Shown: positions 28,648 through 37,753, numbered from the stretch's first letter. The stretch is 64,000 bases of DNA from Amycolatopsis arida (GCF_900115565.1 NZ_FOWW01000004.1:62001-126000), one strand, 5' to 3'. Notes: a model not told the origin generated them from the letters alone. Numbers and translations are program-made.

Positions 28648-29084
28648 TGGCCGGGGACGAGCGGCGGGACGGTGGGACCACGGACGAGCGGGCCGCCGAG
28701 CCGGCACCCCCTCGCAAGGACCCGATGGCGTCGTTCCGCGGGGTGCTCGCCGGGACCCTGGTGATCGAGGCGGTCGTGGTCGCGCTGGCGTTGCCGGTGG
28801 TGGCCAACCTCGGCGCGGGCATCGCCAGCTGGCAGGGCTGGGCGATCATCGGGATCGCCGCCGCGCTGGTGCTGTGCTGCGCCGTGCTGCGCCGGCCATG
28901 GGTCACCTGGGTGGTGCTCGCCCTGCAGGTGGCGCTGGTCGCGTTCGCCGTCGCCCTGCCCGCGGTGGCCATCATCGGCCTGCTGTTCCTGGCGGTCTGG
29001 CTGTGGCTGCTGTGGCTGCGCCGCGACGTCGCGCGCCGCATGGCCGCCGGCACGCTCCCCAGCCAGCGACCCGACCAGGGCTGA
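28647..29084 (+). CDS. DUF4233 membrane protein
   Basis: 145 residues. The ATG shares its A with the folC stop (TGATG), implying coupled translation. A charged N-terminus ending in PPRKDPMASFRGVLAGTLVIEAVVVALALPVVANLG leads into four hydrophobic segments (about residues 32-53, 60-78, 82-102, 104-122), then a short basic tail. DUF4233 proteins accompany folC throughout the Actinobacteria; function unknown. The link to folate metabolism rests on gene order only. Confidence 0.9.
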   Translation: MAGDERRDGGTTDERAAEPAPPRKDPMASFRGVLAGTLVIEAVVVALALPVVANLGAGIASWQGWAIIGIAAALVLCCAVLRRPWVTWVVLALQVALVAFAVALPAVAIIGLLFLAVWLWLLWLRRDVARRMAAGTLPSQRPDQG

Positions 29085-29144
29085 GACCGCCGTCACCTCG
29101 CTCCGGCATCCCTGGGTTGGCCGGGCATGGTGGACTCGCCCTGG

Positions 29145-29576
29145 TCAGACCTGGTAGCTGAGGTCGGTAGCGGTGAGTCGGGACGGGCGGAGGCAAAGCC
29201 ACACCGTTCCGCGCTCGGCCGGGTCGTCGTGGAGGTACCGACGGAAGCGATCATCCCAGTTGGCTTCGTCAGGGCCGAGGTAGCGGCCGAGCTTGCGGCG
29301 CCCTCGCTCGACGTCGAAGGGCAGCACCTCGGCGCGCCCCCGCGCGATGACCTGCCGGACGAGGCCGGTGCGCGGGTCACACAGGTCGACGGTGAGCGCC
29401 AGCACCGGGTCGGCCCGGACCCGGTCGAGCAACCGGGCCCACGGCCCGGTGAGGATCCAGAACGCCTCCTCCTCCCACAGGTACCAGGTCGGTCGCACGG
29501 TCGGACCGTTCGTGGCGACGCGTGCGGTCAGCGGCTGGGCCAGGAACGCGTCGACGTCGAAGTCGGGGTTCCTCAT
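29145..29576 (-). CDS. pyridoxamine 5'-phosphate oxidase-fold protein
   Basis: 143 residues from the ATG at 29576, chosen for the strong GGGAGG upstream. Sequence features such as FLAQPLTARVATNGPTVRPTWYLWEEEAFWILTG and RADPVLALTVDLCDPRTGLVRQVIARGRAEV match the split-barrel flavin- or F420-binding family. Actinobacterial members are often F420- or flavin-dependent reductases or oxidases; the cofactor cannot be decided here. It is convergent with the DUF4233 gene and 65 nt downstream of the penicillin acylase-like gene, possibly co-transcribed with it. Confidence 0.8.
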   Translation of the reverse strand: MRNPDFDVDAFLAQPLTARVATNGPTVRPTWYLWEEEAFWILTGPWARLLDRVRADPVLALTVDLCDPRTGLVRQVIARGRAEVLPFDVERGRRKLGRYLGPDEANWDDRFRRYLHDDPAERGTVWLCLRPSRLTATDLSYQV

Positions 29577-29640
29577 CGCGTTCCTCCCTGCCGTCCGTCG
29601 CGGCTTCCCGACGGCGACGTCCTGAACGTGGCGAGCACGA

Positions 29641-32070
29641 CTAACGCAGGTGCACGACGCGAAGGGCGGGGGAGGTGAGGATGTCGCGTTCGCAGAAGCG
29701 GGCGCGGACCCACTCACCGCGGGAGAAGAGCCTCGTCTGGTCCGCGTGGTGGGGTGAGGTCGGGTCCGCCGACTGCGAGTAGGTAAGCAGCGTCGCGGCG
29801 TCCGGGCAGGGGCCGCGGCCGAAGCCGACCACCTGGATGTGGCTCGAGCCGTGCACCACCTCGGTGTAGCCGCGCGCCGGGTCCCACACCGGCACGAGCA
29901 TGTTCAGCACACCCAGTACCTGGTGGCCGCCGTGCACCGGGATGCGCTCGCCGCCCCGCACCACGTACTGGTGGTCCCCGAGCCGCCCGTCCAGCGGGAT
30001 GCCCGCCGCGCGCAGCTCCGCCGCCGCGTCGCCGAACGCCCGCCACACCTCGGGCCGGTCGATGTCCAGGGTGTTCGGCGTGCCCACCGGATCCGCCGGG
30101 TCGAACGGCGTCCGCCACACCCCGGGGATCGCCGCCACCTCGCGGGCGAACCGGTCGAACAGCAACGACCCCCGGCTGTCCACGCCGTACGTGTGGTCCC
30201 AGGCGGCCAGCGCGGGGCACGCCGACCGCACGTCCACCGGCCCGGTCCCGGACGGCGCCCGCCCCTCCGGGAAGGCCGCGCACATGCGGGCGGTGTCCGC
30301 CGCGGCCAGCACCGCCAGCCGGCTGCGGTCACCGAACAGCAACCGCCGCATCGACTCCGGGGTGACGCCACCGCCGGCCAGCGCCTCCTCGACGGAGACG
30401 ATCGCCTCGCGGGTCCGTCCCGACCGCTCGGTGCCGACGTCCCCGAGGACCCGCGGGTAGCCGGTGATCGGCGCGCGCGGGTTGGTAAACCAGGGGCTGT
30501 CGTTGGCGTTGAGCGCGTAGTCCCGACGGTGCAGCACCGGCAGCCGGCCCGCTCCCAAGAGCCCCGGTTCGACCGCGTCGGGGTCGCTGCCCCACCCGCA
30601 CGTCGCGTCGGACCCATCCAGAATGGACACTCCAGTGGCCGGGAACACCTGCCGTCCCAGTGGGGTGCCGCAGCGCTCGGCGAGCTCGTCGGTGACGTGC
30701 GGGACCACCTGCACGTCGGCGAACAGGGCGTTGCCGGCGCGGTCGGTGGCGATCGTGTTCACCCACGGCACGCCCTGGGTGCCGGCCAGCGTGCGGACGA
30801 TCTGCCGGGTGCTGCGTGCCTGGTTGAGCTCGAACCACGTGTTCAGCCCGCGCAGGTTCGTCGCGTTGGCGTCCCGCACGGCGTAGCCGGACCGCTCGGT
30901 CCACGGCAGCGGGATCCCGGGCCCCGCGGTGACCATCGGGCCGTACCGGGTCTCGTACAGCGTCCGGGACACCTCGCCGAGGCTGCCGTCGGGCTGCCGC
31001 ACCGCCACCCGCACGGTGCGCGGCACCATCCGTTCGGCCTTGCCGCCCACCAGGTAGCTGGTCGGGTCGCCGGGCACCAGCGCCAACTCGTACAGCCCGA
31101 ACGTGCGCGCGGTGGACACGGTGTGCGTCCACGCCGCGTCCCTGGTGAACCCGATCTGCACCAGCGGGATGCCGAGCAGCCCGCCCCCGGAGGCGTTGAG
31201 CCGGCCGGGCACGGTCAGCTGGAACTGCCAGAACCGGCGGCTGCCCTGCCACGGGTAGTGCGGGTTGCCGAGCAGCACACTCCGGCCGGCGGCCGTGCCG
31301 TCGGCGCCGATCGCGATGCCGTTGCTGCCGAGCTCGTCCGAGCCGAGCGCCTCGGCGAGCCCGGTGGCGAGCCGACCGGCCACGTCCGGCGGCGGCACGG
31401 TGCCCCTCGACGCCGTGGCCGCGGCGGCCGTGTCGGTCGGCGGCGCGGCGTTCGCGATGCCCTCGGCGAGCAGGCCCTGCCCGGTGATGGTGGCCAGCGC
31501 GTAGAAATGCCGATACACGTCGAGTTCGGTGATCGGCCGCAGCCAGGCCGCGCCGCGGCAGGCCGGGTCGGTCACCGACTCCGGCGGGGTCTCGGCGAGG
31601 TGCCGGTTGTAGCCGCGGACGTAGCCGGCGACGATCTCGCGGACCTCCCGCCGCGGCCCGGCCGGTGCGGGCAGCGCGGCCAGCCGCTCGACGACGCCCG
31701 AGTCGATGATCCGCTGGAAGTGCAGGTCGCTGGTCAGGTTGCCGCGCGCCGAGCCGAGGCCGTCGTTGCCGGCACCATCCGGTCCGAGGTGCCGGGAGCG
31801 CTCGGCCCCGACGGTGAGGTAGATGTCGGCGAGCGCGCAGAGGTTGTCCTTCGCCGCCGCGTAGCCGTACCCGTACCCGGCGCCGGCGACGTCCCCGGCG
31901 AGGATGTGCGGGACACCGTGCTCGGTGTAGCGGATGATCGCCTGTCCGCTCGCGGGGGCCGCGACCGCCGGCGCCGCCACCAGCCCGACGGTCACCAGTG
32001 CGGCCGCCGCGACCGCTCCCGCTCTTCGCCACCCCCGGGAACCCGGCTTCCGCGCACCCCGCCCGGCCAT
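29641..32070 (-). CDS. secreted penicillin-acylase-family (Ntn) amidohydrolase
   Basis: 809 residues from the ATG at 32070, preceded by GGAGGGTGG. The signal peptide ends near APAVAAPASG. The precursor has the acylase layout: alpha chain (IIRYTEHGVPHILA, GYGYGYAAAKDNLCAL), a spacer (TDTAAAATASRGTVPPPD), and the new beta-chain N-terminus at Ser249 in ELGSNGIAIG, followed by LGNPHYPW. Autocatalytic cleavage before Ser249 would create the catalytic N-terminal Ser. Substrates in this family include beta-lactams, acyl-homoserine lactones and lipopeptides; an acyl-amide released outside the cell is likely here. No quorum-sensing genes are adjacent. Confidence 0.92.
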   Translation of the reverse strand: MAGRGARKPGSRGWRRAGAVAAAALVTVGLVAAPAVAAPASGQAIIRYTEHGVPHILAGDVAGAGYGYGYAAAKDNLCALADIYLTVGAERSRHLGPDGAGNDGLGSARGNLTSDLHFQRIIDSGVVERLAALPAPAGPRREVREIVAGYVRGYNRHLAETPPESVTDPACRGAAWLRPITELDVYRHFYALATITGQGLLAEGIANAAPPTDTAAAATASRGTVPPPDVAGRLATGLAEALGSDELGSNGIAIGADGTAAGRSVLLGNPHYPWQGSRRFWQFQLTVPGRLNASGGGLLGIPLVQIGFTRDAAWTHTVSTARTFGLYELALVPGDPTSYLVGGKAERMVPRTVRVAVRQPDGSLGEVSRTLYETRYGPMVTAGPGIPLPWTERSGYAVRDANATNLRGLNTWFELNQARSTRQIVRTLAGTQGVPWVNTIATDRAGNALFADVQVVPHVTDELAERCGTPLGRQVFPATGVSILDGSDATCGWGSDPDAVEPGLLGAGRLPVLHRRDYALNANDSPWFTNPRAPITGYPRVLGDVGTERSGRTREAIVSVEEALAGGGVTPESMRRLLFGDRSRLAVLAAADTARMCAAFPEGRAPSGTGPVDVRSACPALAAWDHTYGVDSRGSLLFDRFAREVAAIPGVWRTPFDPADPVGTPNTLDIDRPEVWRAFGDAAAELRAAGIPLDGRLGDHQYVVRGGERIPVHGGHQVLGVLNMLVPVWDPARGYTEVVHGSSHIQVVGFGRGPCPDAATLLTYSQSADPTSPHHADQTRLFSRGEWVRARFCERDILTSPALRVVHLR

Positions 32071-32265
32071 CTCGACCACCCTCCGCCACCGCGCCGCTGA
32101 CCGCATTCCTGACGCAGCCCAACGTAGCCACCGGAGCCGGCGGGTGCCAGGATTCGGCGCGAGTTCGGGGGTTTCCCGCAGCACGTCGTGCGGGAGACCG
32201 CCGCCGGGACCCCGGTGGAACCGCTCGGACGCGGCGCCGGGCGCCGGACCTCCGGATCCGATCGC

Positions 32266-32271
32266 TAGGCT
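32266..32271 (+). promoter_or_regulatory. -10 hexamer for ndk
   Basis: TAGGCT at 32266-32271 predicts a start near 32278 and a ~36-nt leader containing AAGGAGAA before the ndk GTG. It is the same hexamer as in the leaderless promoters but with a leader. Confidence 0.45.
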
Positions 32272-32313
32272 GCCGGGGCCGAAGCACGTTCCCACCGAAG
32301 GAGAAACACCGTC

Positions 32314-32724
32314 GTGACTGAGCGCACGCTGGTCCTGGTCAAGCCCGACGGCGTCAAGCGGGGCCTGGTCGGCGAGGTCATCTCGCGCATCGAGCGCAAG
32401 GGGCTGACCCTCGCCGCGCTGGAGCTCCGCGCCGTCGAGCGGGCGGTCGCCGAGGAGCACTACGCCGAGCACAAGGACAAGCCGTTCTTCGGCGACCTGC
32501 TGGAGTTCATCACCTCCGGCCCGGTGGTCGCCATGGCCGTCGAGGGCCCGCGCGCGATCACCGCGTTCCGCCAGCTCGCCGGCGGCACCGACCCGGTGGA
32601 GAAGGCCACGCCCGGCACGCTGCGCGGCGACTTCGCCCTGGAGACCCAGTTCAACCTGGTGCACGGCTCCGACTCGGCCGAGTCCGCCGAGCGCGAGCTG
32701 AAGCTCTGGTTCCCCGACCTCTGA
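32314..32724 (+). CDS. ndk: nucleoside diphosphate kinase
   Basis: 136 residues from the GTG at 32314 with AAGGAG upstream; standard length. [16 protein letters not shown] opens the protein and the active-site His117 lies in NLVHGSDS. It balances NDP/NTP pools using a phospho-His intermediate. In M. tuberculosis ndkA follows folC and Rv2446c; here ~3 kb of accessory genes intervene. A strong intrinsic terminator follows, so it is monocistronic. Confidence 0.98.
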   Translation: MTERTLVLVKPDGVKRGLVGEVISRIERKGLTLAALELRAVERAVAEEHYAEHKDKPFFGDLLEFITSGPVVAMAVEGPRAITAFRQLAGGTDPVEKATPGTLRGDFALETQFNLVHGSDSAESAERELKLWFPDL

Positions 32725-32730
32725 GCATCG

Positions 32731-32768
32731 CCCTGGGGTCCGTCATCGCGACGGACTTCAGGGATTTT
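32731..32768 (+). terminator. intrinsic terminator after ndk
   Basis: A 14-bp stem (32731-32744 with 32750-32763, two G-U pairs, 5-nt loop ATCGC) is followed by ATTTT at 32764-32768. It begins 6 nt past the ndk stop and is the clearest intrinsic terminator here. Confidence 0.9.
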
Positions 32769-32797
32769 CCCCCTGGCGTCCCTGAGGCCGTGCCCGA

Positions 32798-32803
32798 TAG
32801 TGT
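32798..32803 (+). promoter_or_regulatory. -10 hexamer for the TAP-like hydrolase
   Basis: TAGTGT at 32798-32803, 40 nt before the GTG at 32844, with AGGGGG as the ribosome-binding site between them. It lies just past the ndk terminator. Confidence 0.4.
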
Positions 32804-32843
32804 CGGCCGCACCTGGGCAAGGAATTACCTCTAGGGGGTCGTT

Positions 32844-34457
32844 GTGGTAAGTGGTTTGCGTTCGCCTGCCCGTCGGGCGGGTGCGGTCGCGGGAACGGCG
32901 TTGCTCGTGACCGGCCTGGTCGGCGGTGGCCAGGCCGCGGCGGTCGAAGCGCTGGACACCAACGGGGCGCCGGTGCCCGAGCTGAACTGGGCGCCGTGTC
33001 CGGACGACGTGGCGCCGGAAGGCTACGAGTGCGCCACCGCGGAAGTCCCGCTGTCCTACCGAAATCCGCACGGGCAGAGCATCACCCTCGCCGTCGGTCG
33101 GCTGCCCGCGACCGACCAGGCCAACAAGCTCGGCACGATCTTCTACAACCCCGGCGGTCCGGGCGGACCCGGTCGCATCGCGCCGCCGCTCACGCCGGAG
33201 CTGCACGAGCGGTTCGACATCGTCGGGTTCGACCCGCGCGGGATCGGCGCGAGCACGCCGCTGTCGTGCTTCCCGAACCCGGAGGACGCGCGGAAGCTGG
33301 GCGGCCCGTTCCCGATCACCCCGGCGCAGGAGCGTGAGCGGGTCCGCGAGGTCACCGAGGCCACCGAGATCTGCGGGCGGAACGCGGGACCGTTGATCGA
33401 CCACATGTCCACGGCCAACGTCGCCAGGGACATGGACCTGCTGCGGCAGGCGGTCGGCGAGGACATGACGTCCTACTACGGCATCTCCTACGGCAGCCAT
33501 GTCGGCTCGGTCTACGCCAACCTGTTCCCGGAGCGGGTGGGTGCGGTGGTGATCGACGCCGTGCTGGACCCGGTGGAGTGGACCACCGGCTACCGCCCGG
33601 AGGAGTGGTTCCACCCGTTCTCCTACCGCCTCGGCAGCCACCTCGGCGCCCAACGGTCACTGGAAAGCTTCCTCGACGCGTGCTCCGCCGACGAGCGCTG
33701 CGCGTTCCGGGAGCCGGGGGTGGACCTGCTGGCCAAGTACAACGCCATCCTCGACCGGCTGCTGGAGGGTCCGCTCACGATCACCCTCCCGGAGGGGCAG
33801 CCGCAGGAGATCACCTATCAACTCGCCGTGCAGAGCACCCTCGGCGCGCTGTACTCCGCGGCCGCCTCGCCGGTGCTCGCCGAGTTCCTGCAGGCCCTGC
33901 ACGACGCCGCCCGGCCCGACACCTGGCTGTCCGGCCCGCCGGTGGCCGCGCTACCGCCGGTGCCGAGCACGCCCTACGCTCCGCTGCGGCTCGGCCCCGA
34001 GCAGGGCGTCGCGGTGATGTGCGCCGACTCCAGCAACCCCGGCAACCCCTACCAGTGGGGCCGGTTCGCCCGGAAGGCCGACGAGGACGCCCGTGGCTTC
34101 GGTTCACAGTGGACCTGGCTGTCGGTGCCCTGCGCCACCTGGCCCGGGGCCGACAAGGACCGCTACACCGGTCCGTGGAACCGCGACACCGCCAACCCGG
34201 TGCTGGTGATCGGCAACGGCAAGGGCGACCCGGCGACTCCGTACGAGGACGCCCGCAAGACCGCGGACATGCTGGGCGACGCGCGGCTGCTCACCCTGGA
34301 CACCTTCGGCCACGGCGCGCTGGGTGAGAGCGCGTGCGTCGACGCCGCGGTGAGCGCCTACTTCGCCGACGGCACGTTGCCCGCCGAGGGCACCGTCTGC
34401 CAGCCCGACCGCGGCCCGTTCGACGAGCCGGTGATGCCGGAGCCAGCGCGGAGCTGA
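32844..34457 (+). CDS. secreted alpha/beta hydrolase, tripeptidyl aminopeptidase (TAP)-like
   Basis: 537 residues from the GTG at 32844. The signal region (RRAGAVAGTALLVTGLVGGGQAAAV) shows export. The fold has the oxyanion strand IFYNPGGPGGPGR, GFDPRGIGAS, nucleophile Ser215 in GISYGSHVGS, and a late Asp and His in VIGNGKGDPATPYEDA and DTFGHGALG. The C-terminal TAP-like segment fits Streptomyces Slp/TAP aminopeptidases, which release tripeptides from exported proteins. Monocistronic, convergent with the lyase gene 29 nt away. Confidence 0.9.
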   Translation: MVSGLRSPARRAGAVAGTALLVTGLVGGGQAAAVEALDTNGAPVPELNWAPCPDDVAPEGYECATAEVPLSYRNPHGQSITLAVGRLPATDQANKLGTIFYNPGGPGGPGRIAPPLTPELHERFDIVGFDPRGIGASTPLSCFPNPEDARKLGGPFPITPAQERERVREVTEATEICGRNAGPLIDHMSTANVARDMDLLRQAVGEDMTSYYGISYGSHVGSVYANLFPERVGAVVIDAVLDPVEWTTGYRPEEWFHPFSYRLGSHLGAQRSLESFLDACSADERCAFREPGVDLLAKYNAILDRLLEGPLTITLPEGQPQEITYQLAVQSTLGALYSAAASPVLAEFLQALHDAARPDTWLSGPPVAALPPVPSTPYAPLRLGPEQGVAVMCADSSNPGNPYQWGRFARKADEDARGFGSQWTWLSVPCATWPGADKDRYTGPWNRDTANPVLVIGNGKGDPATPYEDARKTADMLGDARLLTLDTFGHGALGESACVDAAVSAYFADGTLPAEGTVCQPDRGPFDEPVMPEPARS

Positions 34458-34486
34458 GCGCCGGGCCTCACCCGGGACGGGAACCA

Positions 34487-35404
34487 TCAGCCGAGACCGG
34501 CGTCGGTCAGGATTCGCCTGATCGCGCCGGTCTCGGCCCGGTCCAGCGGCAGCAGCGGTGGGTTGGTCGCGGGGTGGTCGATCACGCCGCGCAGCGCCAG
34601 TGCCGCCTTGAACGCACCGAGCGCGCCCGCGGTGAACCCGATCCGCCCGCGGTCGGCGATGTCGACGATGCCGAACAGCCGGGCCAGCCGGTCCTGCTCC
34701 GCGGCCGCCGTGGCGAGGTCGCCGTCCCGGGCGGCCCGGTACAGCCGGACGTAGCCGTGCGGGTCGACGTTGCCGAGGCCCGGCACGATCCCGGCCGCGC
34801 CCAGCGCCACCGCGGTGTCGGCGAGCAGCTCCGAGCCGGTGAGCGCGGGGAGGTCGGGGGCCCTTCGGCGGATCTCCCGGAATGTCGCGAGATCACCACT
34901 GGAGTCCTTCAACGCCACGACCAGCTTCGTCTCGGCGAGCTCGGCCACCAGGTCCGGGACGAGCCGGGCGCCGACCGCGCCGGGGATGTCGTAGGCGACG
35001 ACCGGGCACGGCAGCGCGGCCTGGACGAGCCGGAAGTGCTCGACGATCTCCGCCGGGTGGGGGCGGACGTAGAACGGCGCGGTGACCACGACCGCGTCGG
35101 CGCCGAGCGCGGCGGCCTGCCGGGCGTGCTCGATCACCCGGCGGGTGCCGGTGTCCACGGCACCGGCGAGCACCGGGACCGCGCCGGCCACCGTGCCGAC
35201 CGCGACCTCGACGATCGCCCGTCGTTGGGCGGTGTCGAGCAGGGCGACCTCCCCGGACGACCCGCCGAGGAACACCCCGTCGACCCCGGCGGCCAGCTGG
35301 AACTCGACGAGCCGCTCCAGCGACGCCCGGTCCACCTCCCCGGTTGCGGTCAGCGGGGTGACGAGCGGGGGCACGACACCGTGCAGGGCGAGGTCGGCGG
35401 TCAT
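34487..35404 (-). CDS. DapA/NanA-family class I lyase
   Basis: 305 residues from the ATG at 35404, overlapping the transporter stop (ATGA). It has the DHDPS/N-acetylneuraminate lyase TIM barrel: GVFLGGSSGE (the GGS-GE pattern is nearer NanA than the GTTGE of DapA), Tyr in CPVVAYDIPG, and the Schiff-base Lys166 in VVALKDSSGD. Coupling to a NanT-type transporter suggests cleavage of a sialic acid or related 2-keto-3-deoxy acid to pyruvate plus an aldehyde. KDG-type aldolase activity is the main alternative. It is not the biosynthetic DapA by context. Confidence 0.8.
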   Translation of the reverse strand: MTADLALHGVVPPLVTPLTATGEVDRASLERLVEFQLAAGVDGVFLGGSSGEVALLDTAQRRAIVEVAVGTVAGAVPVLAGAVDTGTRRVIEHARQAAALGADAVVVTAPFYVRPHPAEIVEHFRLVQAALPCPVVAYDIPGAVGARLVPDLVAELAETKLVVALKDSSGDLATFREIRRRAPDLPALTGSELLADTAVALGAAGIVPGLGNVDPHGYVRLYRAARDGDLATAAAEQDRLARLFGIVDIADRGRIGFTAGALGAFKAALALRGVIDHPATNPPLLPLDRAETGAIRRILTDAGLG

Positions 35405-36849
35405 GGGGTGGTCCGATCCGTGCTGGTGCGGGCCGGGGTGTCGGCGGAGATGTCGGTGCTGACCCGCAGCCAGCGGCCGATCCTGGCGGGCAGGTCGAAC
35501 CCGATGATCAGGGCGACGGTGACGGTGAGCGTGACCGCGAGCGTGGTCAGCGCGGTGCCGAGGTCGCCGAGGTCGGCGGCGATGGCCGCGCCGGCCAGCG
35601 GGGCGACCGCGCCGCCGAGCGCGCCGACGTTGTAGCTGAACCCGAGGCCGGCGGCGCGCAACCGGGTGGGGAAGTGGTCGGCGATGTACTTCGGCAGCAG
35701 GCCGGAGATCCCCTGACTGGTGGCCTGCATCGCGAACAGCAGCACCCACAGCAGCACGATGTTGCCCGCGGGCAGCGCGAAGACGGGGAACACGAACGCC
35801 AGCGAGACGAACAGGCCGAGCACGTAGGCCCGCCGGGTGCCCAGCCGGTCGCCGAGCACGCCGGCGAGGCACGATCCCGCGGCGTAGCCGAGGCCCGCCC
35901 AGGTGAGCGCGTTGGACACCTGGCCGGCGTCGTAGCCGAGCTCGGTCTTGAGGTAGGTCGGCAGCAGCGACTGGATCGGCCAGGAGTACAGGAACGCGCA
36001 GAAGACGGTCACCATGATCGCGAGCATCACCGGCCAGAGCCGGCCGGCCAGTTGCACGGCGAACGCGACGAACCCGGCGACCACCACCGCCACCAGCAAC
36101 CAGCTCACGCCCCCGGAGTTCTCGCTGAACACCAGGACCAGCGCGGTGGCGAGCACGGCCGCGAGGAGCCCGTTGCCGAGTCGCCGGCGCGGGGTGAACA
36201 GCACCGACGACGTGGTGACGTCGCGCCGCCCGGCCACCTCGGCCGTCCACTCCGCGGCCTCGGGCAGCGAGCGGCGCAGGTAGAGGGCGAGGGCGATGGG
36301 CACGATGCCGACGTAGAACAGCCACCGCCAGCCGAGGTCGGGCACGATCACCTCGTAGGACAGCGCGGCCAGCACGGTGCCGATCGGGTAGGCCGACAGC
36401 AGGAAGCCGGTGGCGCGGTTGCGCATGGCCTTCGGCCACGACTCCATCACGTAGGTGGCGCTGGAGCCGTACTCGCCGGCCATGCCGATCCCGACGATCG
36501 CCCTGAACACGAACAGCGACCAGTAGCCCCAGGCGAACCCGCACAGCCCGCTGCCCACCGAGAACGCGAGGATGGCCAGGATCATCGCGGGCTTGCGGCC
36601 GAACCGGTCGCCGATGGCGCCGAGCACGAGGCCGCCCAGCCACCGGGACACGAACGCCGCCGAGACCAGCGTGGCCGCCGTGGTCAGGTCGAGGTCGAAG
36701 TCGTCGGCGATCTCGGTCAGCACGAGGGTGATCAGGATGAAGTCGAATCCGTCCAGCAGGTAGCCGAGCCAGGCGGCGAAGAACGCCTTGCGCTGGCCTC
36801 CGCTGAGTTGGCGGAACGACTGGGGGACGCCGGGCGGCTCCGTTGCCAT
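35401..36849 (-). CDS. nanT: MFS transporter, sialate:H+ symporter (NanT) family
   Basis: 482 residues with ~14 hydrophobic segments, as in NanT. It matches E. coli NanT as I remember it across long stretches: AAWLGYLLDGFDFILITLVL, SAAFVSRWLGGLVLGAIGDR, GMAGEYGSSATYVMESWPK, FLYSWPIQSLLPTYLKTELG and AAGLGFSYNVGALGGAVAP. It should import sialic acid or a close analogue with a proton. GGAGGT lies 6 nt before the ATG, and a 20-bp palindrome sits 21 nt upstream. It is translationally coupled to the lyase. No nanK, nanE, nagA or sialidase is nearby, so the true substrate is uncertain. Confidence 0.85.
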   Translation of the reverse strand: MATEPPGVPQSFRQLSGGQRKAFFAAWLGYLLDGFDFILITLVLTEIADDFDLDLTTAATLVSAAFVSRWLGGLVLGAIGDRFGRKPAMILAILAFSVGSGLCGFAWGYWSLFVFRAIVGIGMAGEYGSSATYVMESWPKAMRNRATGFLLSAYPIGTVLAALSYEVIVPDLGWRWLFYVGIVPIALALYLRRSLPEAAEWTAEVAGRRDVTTSSVLFTPRRRLGNGLLAAVLATALVLVFSENSGGVSWLLVAVVVAGFVAFAVQLAGRLWPVMLAIMVTVFCAFLYSWPIQSLLPTYLKTELGYDAGQVSNALTWAGLGYAAGSCLAGVLGDRLGTRRAYVLGLFVSLAFVFPVFALPAGNIVLLWVLLFAMQATSQGISGLLPKYIADHFPTRLRAAGLGFSYNVGALGGAVAPLAGAAIAADLGDLGTALTTLAVTLTVTVALIIGFDLPARIGRWLRVSTDISADTPARTSTDRTTP

Positions 36850-36869
36850 GGCAGGACCTCCGTCAGGAA

Positions 36870-36889
36870 GACATAGGATGTCCTATGTC
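36870..36889. promoter_or_regulatory. 20-bp palindromic operator between nanT-like and GntR genes
   Basis: GACATAGGATGTCCTATGTC has perfect 9-bp arms around a TG centre. It lies in the divergent gap, 21 nt from the transporter ATG, where it would overlap the transporter promoter. It is the expected kind of site for the adjacent FadR-type GntR regulator. Confidence 0.8.
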
Positions 36890-36950
36890 CAGCGGTAAGG
36901 TAGTGCCATGACGGGAAGGACGCAAGGGGTGCCCGACCGGCGGGGCGGCC

Positions 36951-36956
36951 TAGACT
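36951..36956 (+). promoter_or_regulatory. -10 hexamer TAGACT for the GntR regulator
   Basis: TAGACT ends 8 nt before the GTG at 36965, suggesting a leaderless or near-leaderless transcript starting there. Confidence 0.4.
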
Positions 36957-36964
36957 CGATGCCC

Positions 36965-37753
36965 GTGACGACCCCGGCGAGCAGCCGTTCCCGCGCCGAC
37001 CGCCCCGGTGCTGATCGACCGAGTGCTGATCGACCGAGTGCCGAGCGGCCGGGTGGGGCGCGGGCCAACCAGCGGGCACTCCAGGAGTCGATCAAGCGGC
37101 TGATCGTCGACCGAGGGTTGGCCCCGGGCGCACCGCTGCCCACGGAGCACGACCTGATGCGTGAGCTGGGGGTCAGCCGGCATCCGTTGCGCGAGGCGAT
37201 GAAGGCACTGGAGGCGCTCGGCATCGTCGACATCCGGCACGGCTACGGCACCTACGTCGGTTCCGGTGCGCTCACCGGGCTCGAGGCCGGGCTCGCCTTC
37301 CGCGGCGCGCTGTCCCTGCGCGGCGACCTGCGGGACATCCGCGACCTGCTCGAGGTGCGCGAGGTGCTCGAGGCCGGGCTGGTCGACCGGTTGCTCGCCG
37401 CGCACGACCGGCTGGACTTCGCCGCGCTCGAGGCCGCCGTCGCCGGGATGGAGCGGGAGGCCGAGCGGGGCCGGTACGCGGCCGACCACGACTGGGCGTT
37501 CCACGAGGCCCTGTACCGGCCGCTGGGCAACGAGCTCGTGCTCGCCCTGCTGCAGGTGTTCTGGCGGGTGTTCCACCAGCTCGACGCCGAGCTGCCGCGG
37601 GCGGCCGACCCGCCCGAGGTCACCGCGCGCTGGCACCGGAACATCCTCGACGCCCTGCGTGCCGGGGACGAGCCGGCGCTGCGGGCCGCGGTCGACGAGC
37701 ACTTCCGCGGTATCCGGGCCAGGGTGGAGCGGGCCGAGCCGCCGGAGAACTGA
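36965..37753 (+). CDS. GntR-family regulator with FCD domain
   Basis: 262 residues if started at the GTG at 36965, favoured because TAGACT lies 8 nt upstream; ATGs at 36908 and 36959 are alternatives. An unusual Asp-Arg-Pro repeat tail (ADRPGADRPSADRPSAERPG, from a duplicated 15-bp unit) precedes the winged HTH (IKRLIVDRGLAPGAPLPTEHDLMRELGVSRHPLREAMKALE) and then the FCD ligand domain with metal-site residues (HDWAFHEALY, ARWHRNILDA, VDEHFRGI). It is divergent from the NanT-like/lyase operon; E. coli NanR is also a GntR/FCD protein, so a repressor relieved by the transported acid is likely. Confidence 0.88.
   Translation: MTTPASSRSRADRPGADRPSADRPSAERPGGARANQRALQESIKRLIVDRGLAPGAPLPTEHDLMRELGVSRHPLREAMKALEALGIVDIRHGYGTYVGSGALTGLEAGLAFRGALSLRGDLRDIRDLLEVREVLEAGLVDRLLAAHDRLDFAALEAAVAGMEREAERGRYAADHDWAFHEALYRPLGNELVLALLQVFWRVFHQLDAELPRAADPPEVTARWHRNILDALRAGDEPALRAAVDEHFRGIRARVERAEPPEN

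Noticed and set aside
29641-32070. Quorum-quenching acyl-homoserine lactone acylase as a firm assignment
   Set aside because: Family and nucleophile are clear, but substrate cannot be told from sequence; beta-lactam, lipopeptide and AHL acylases share these motifs.
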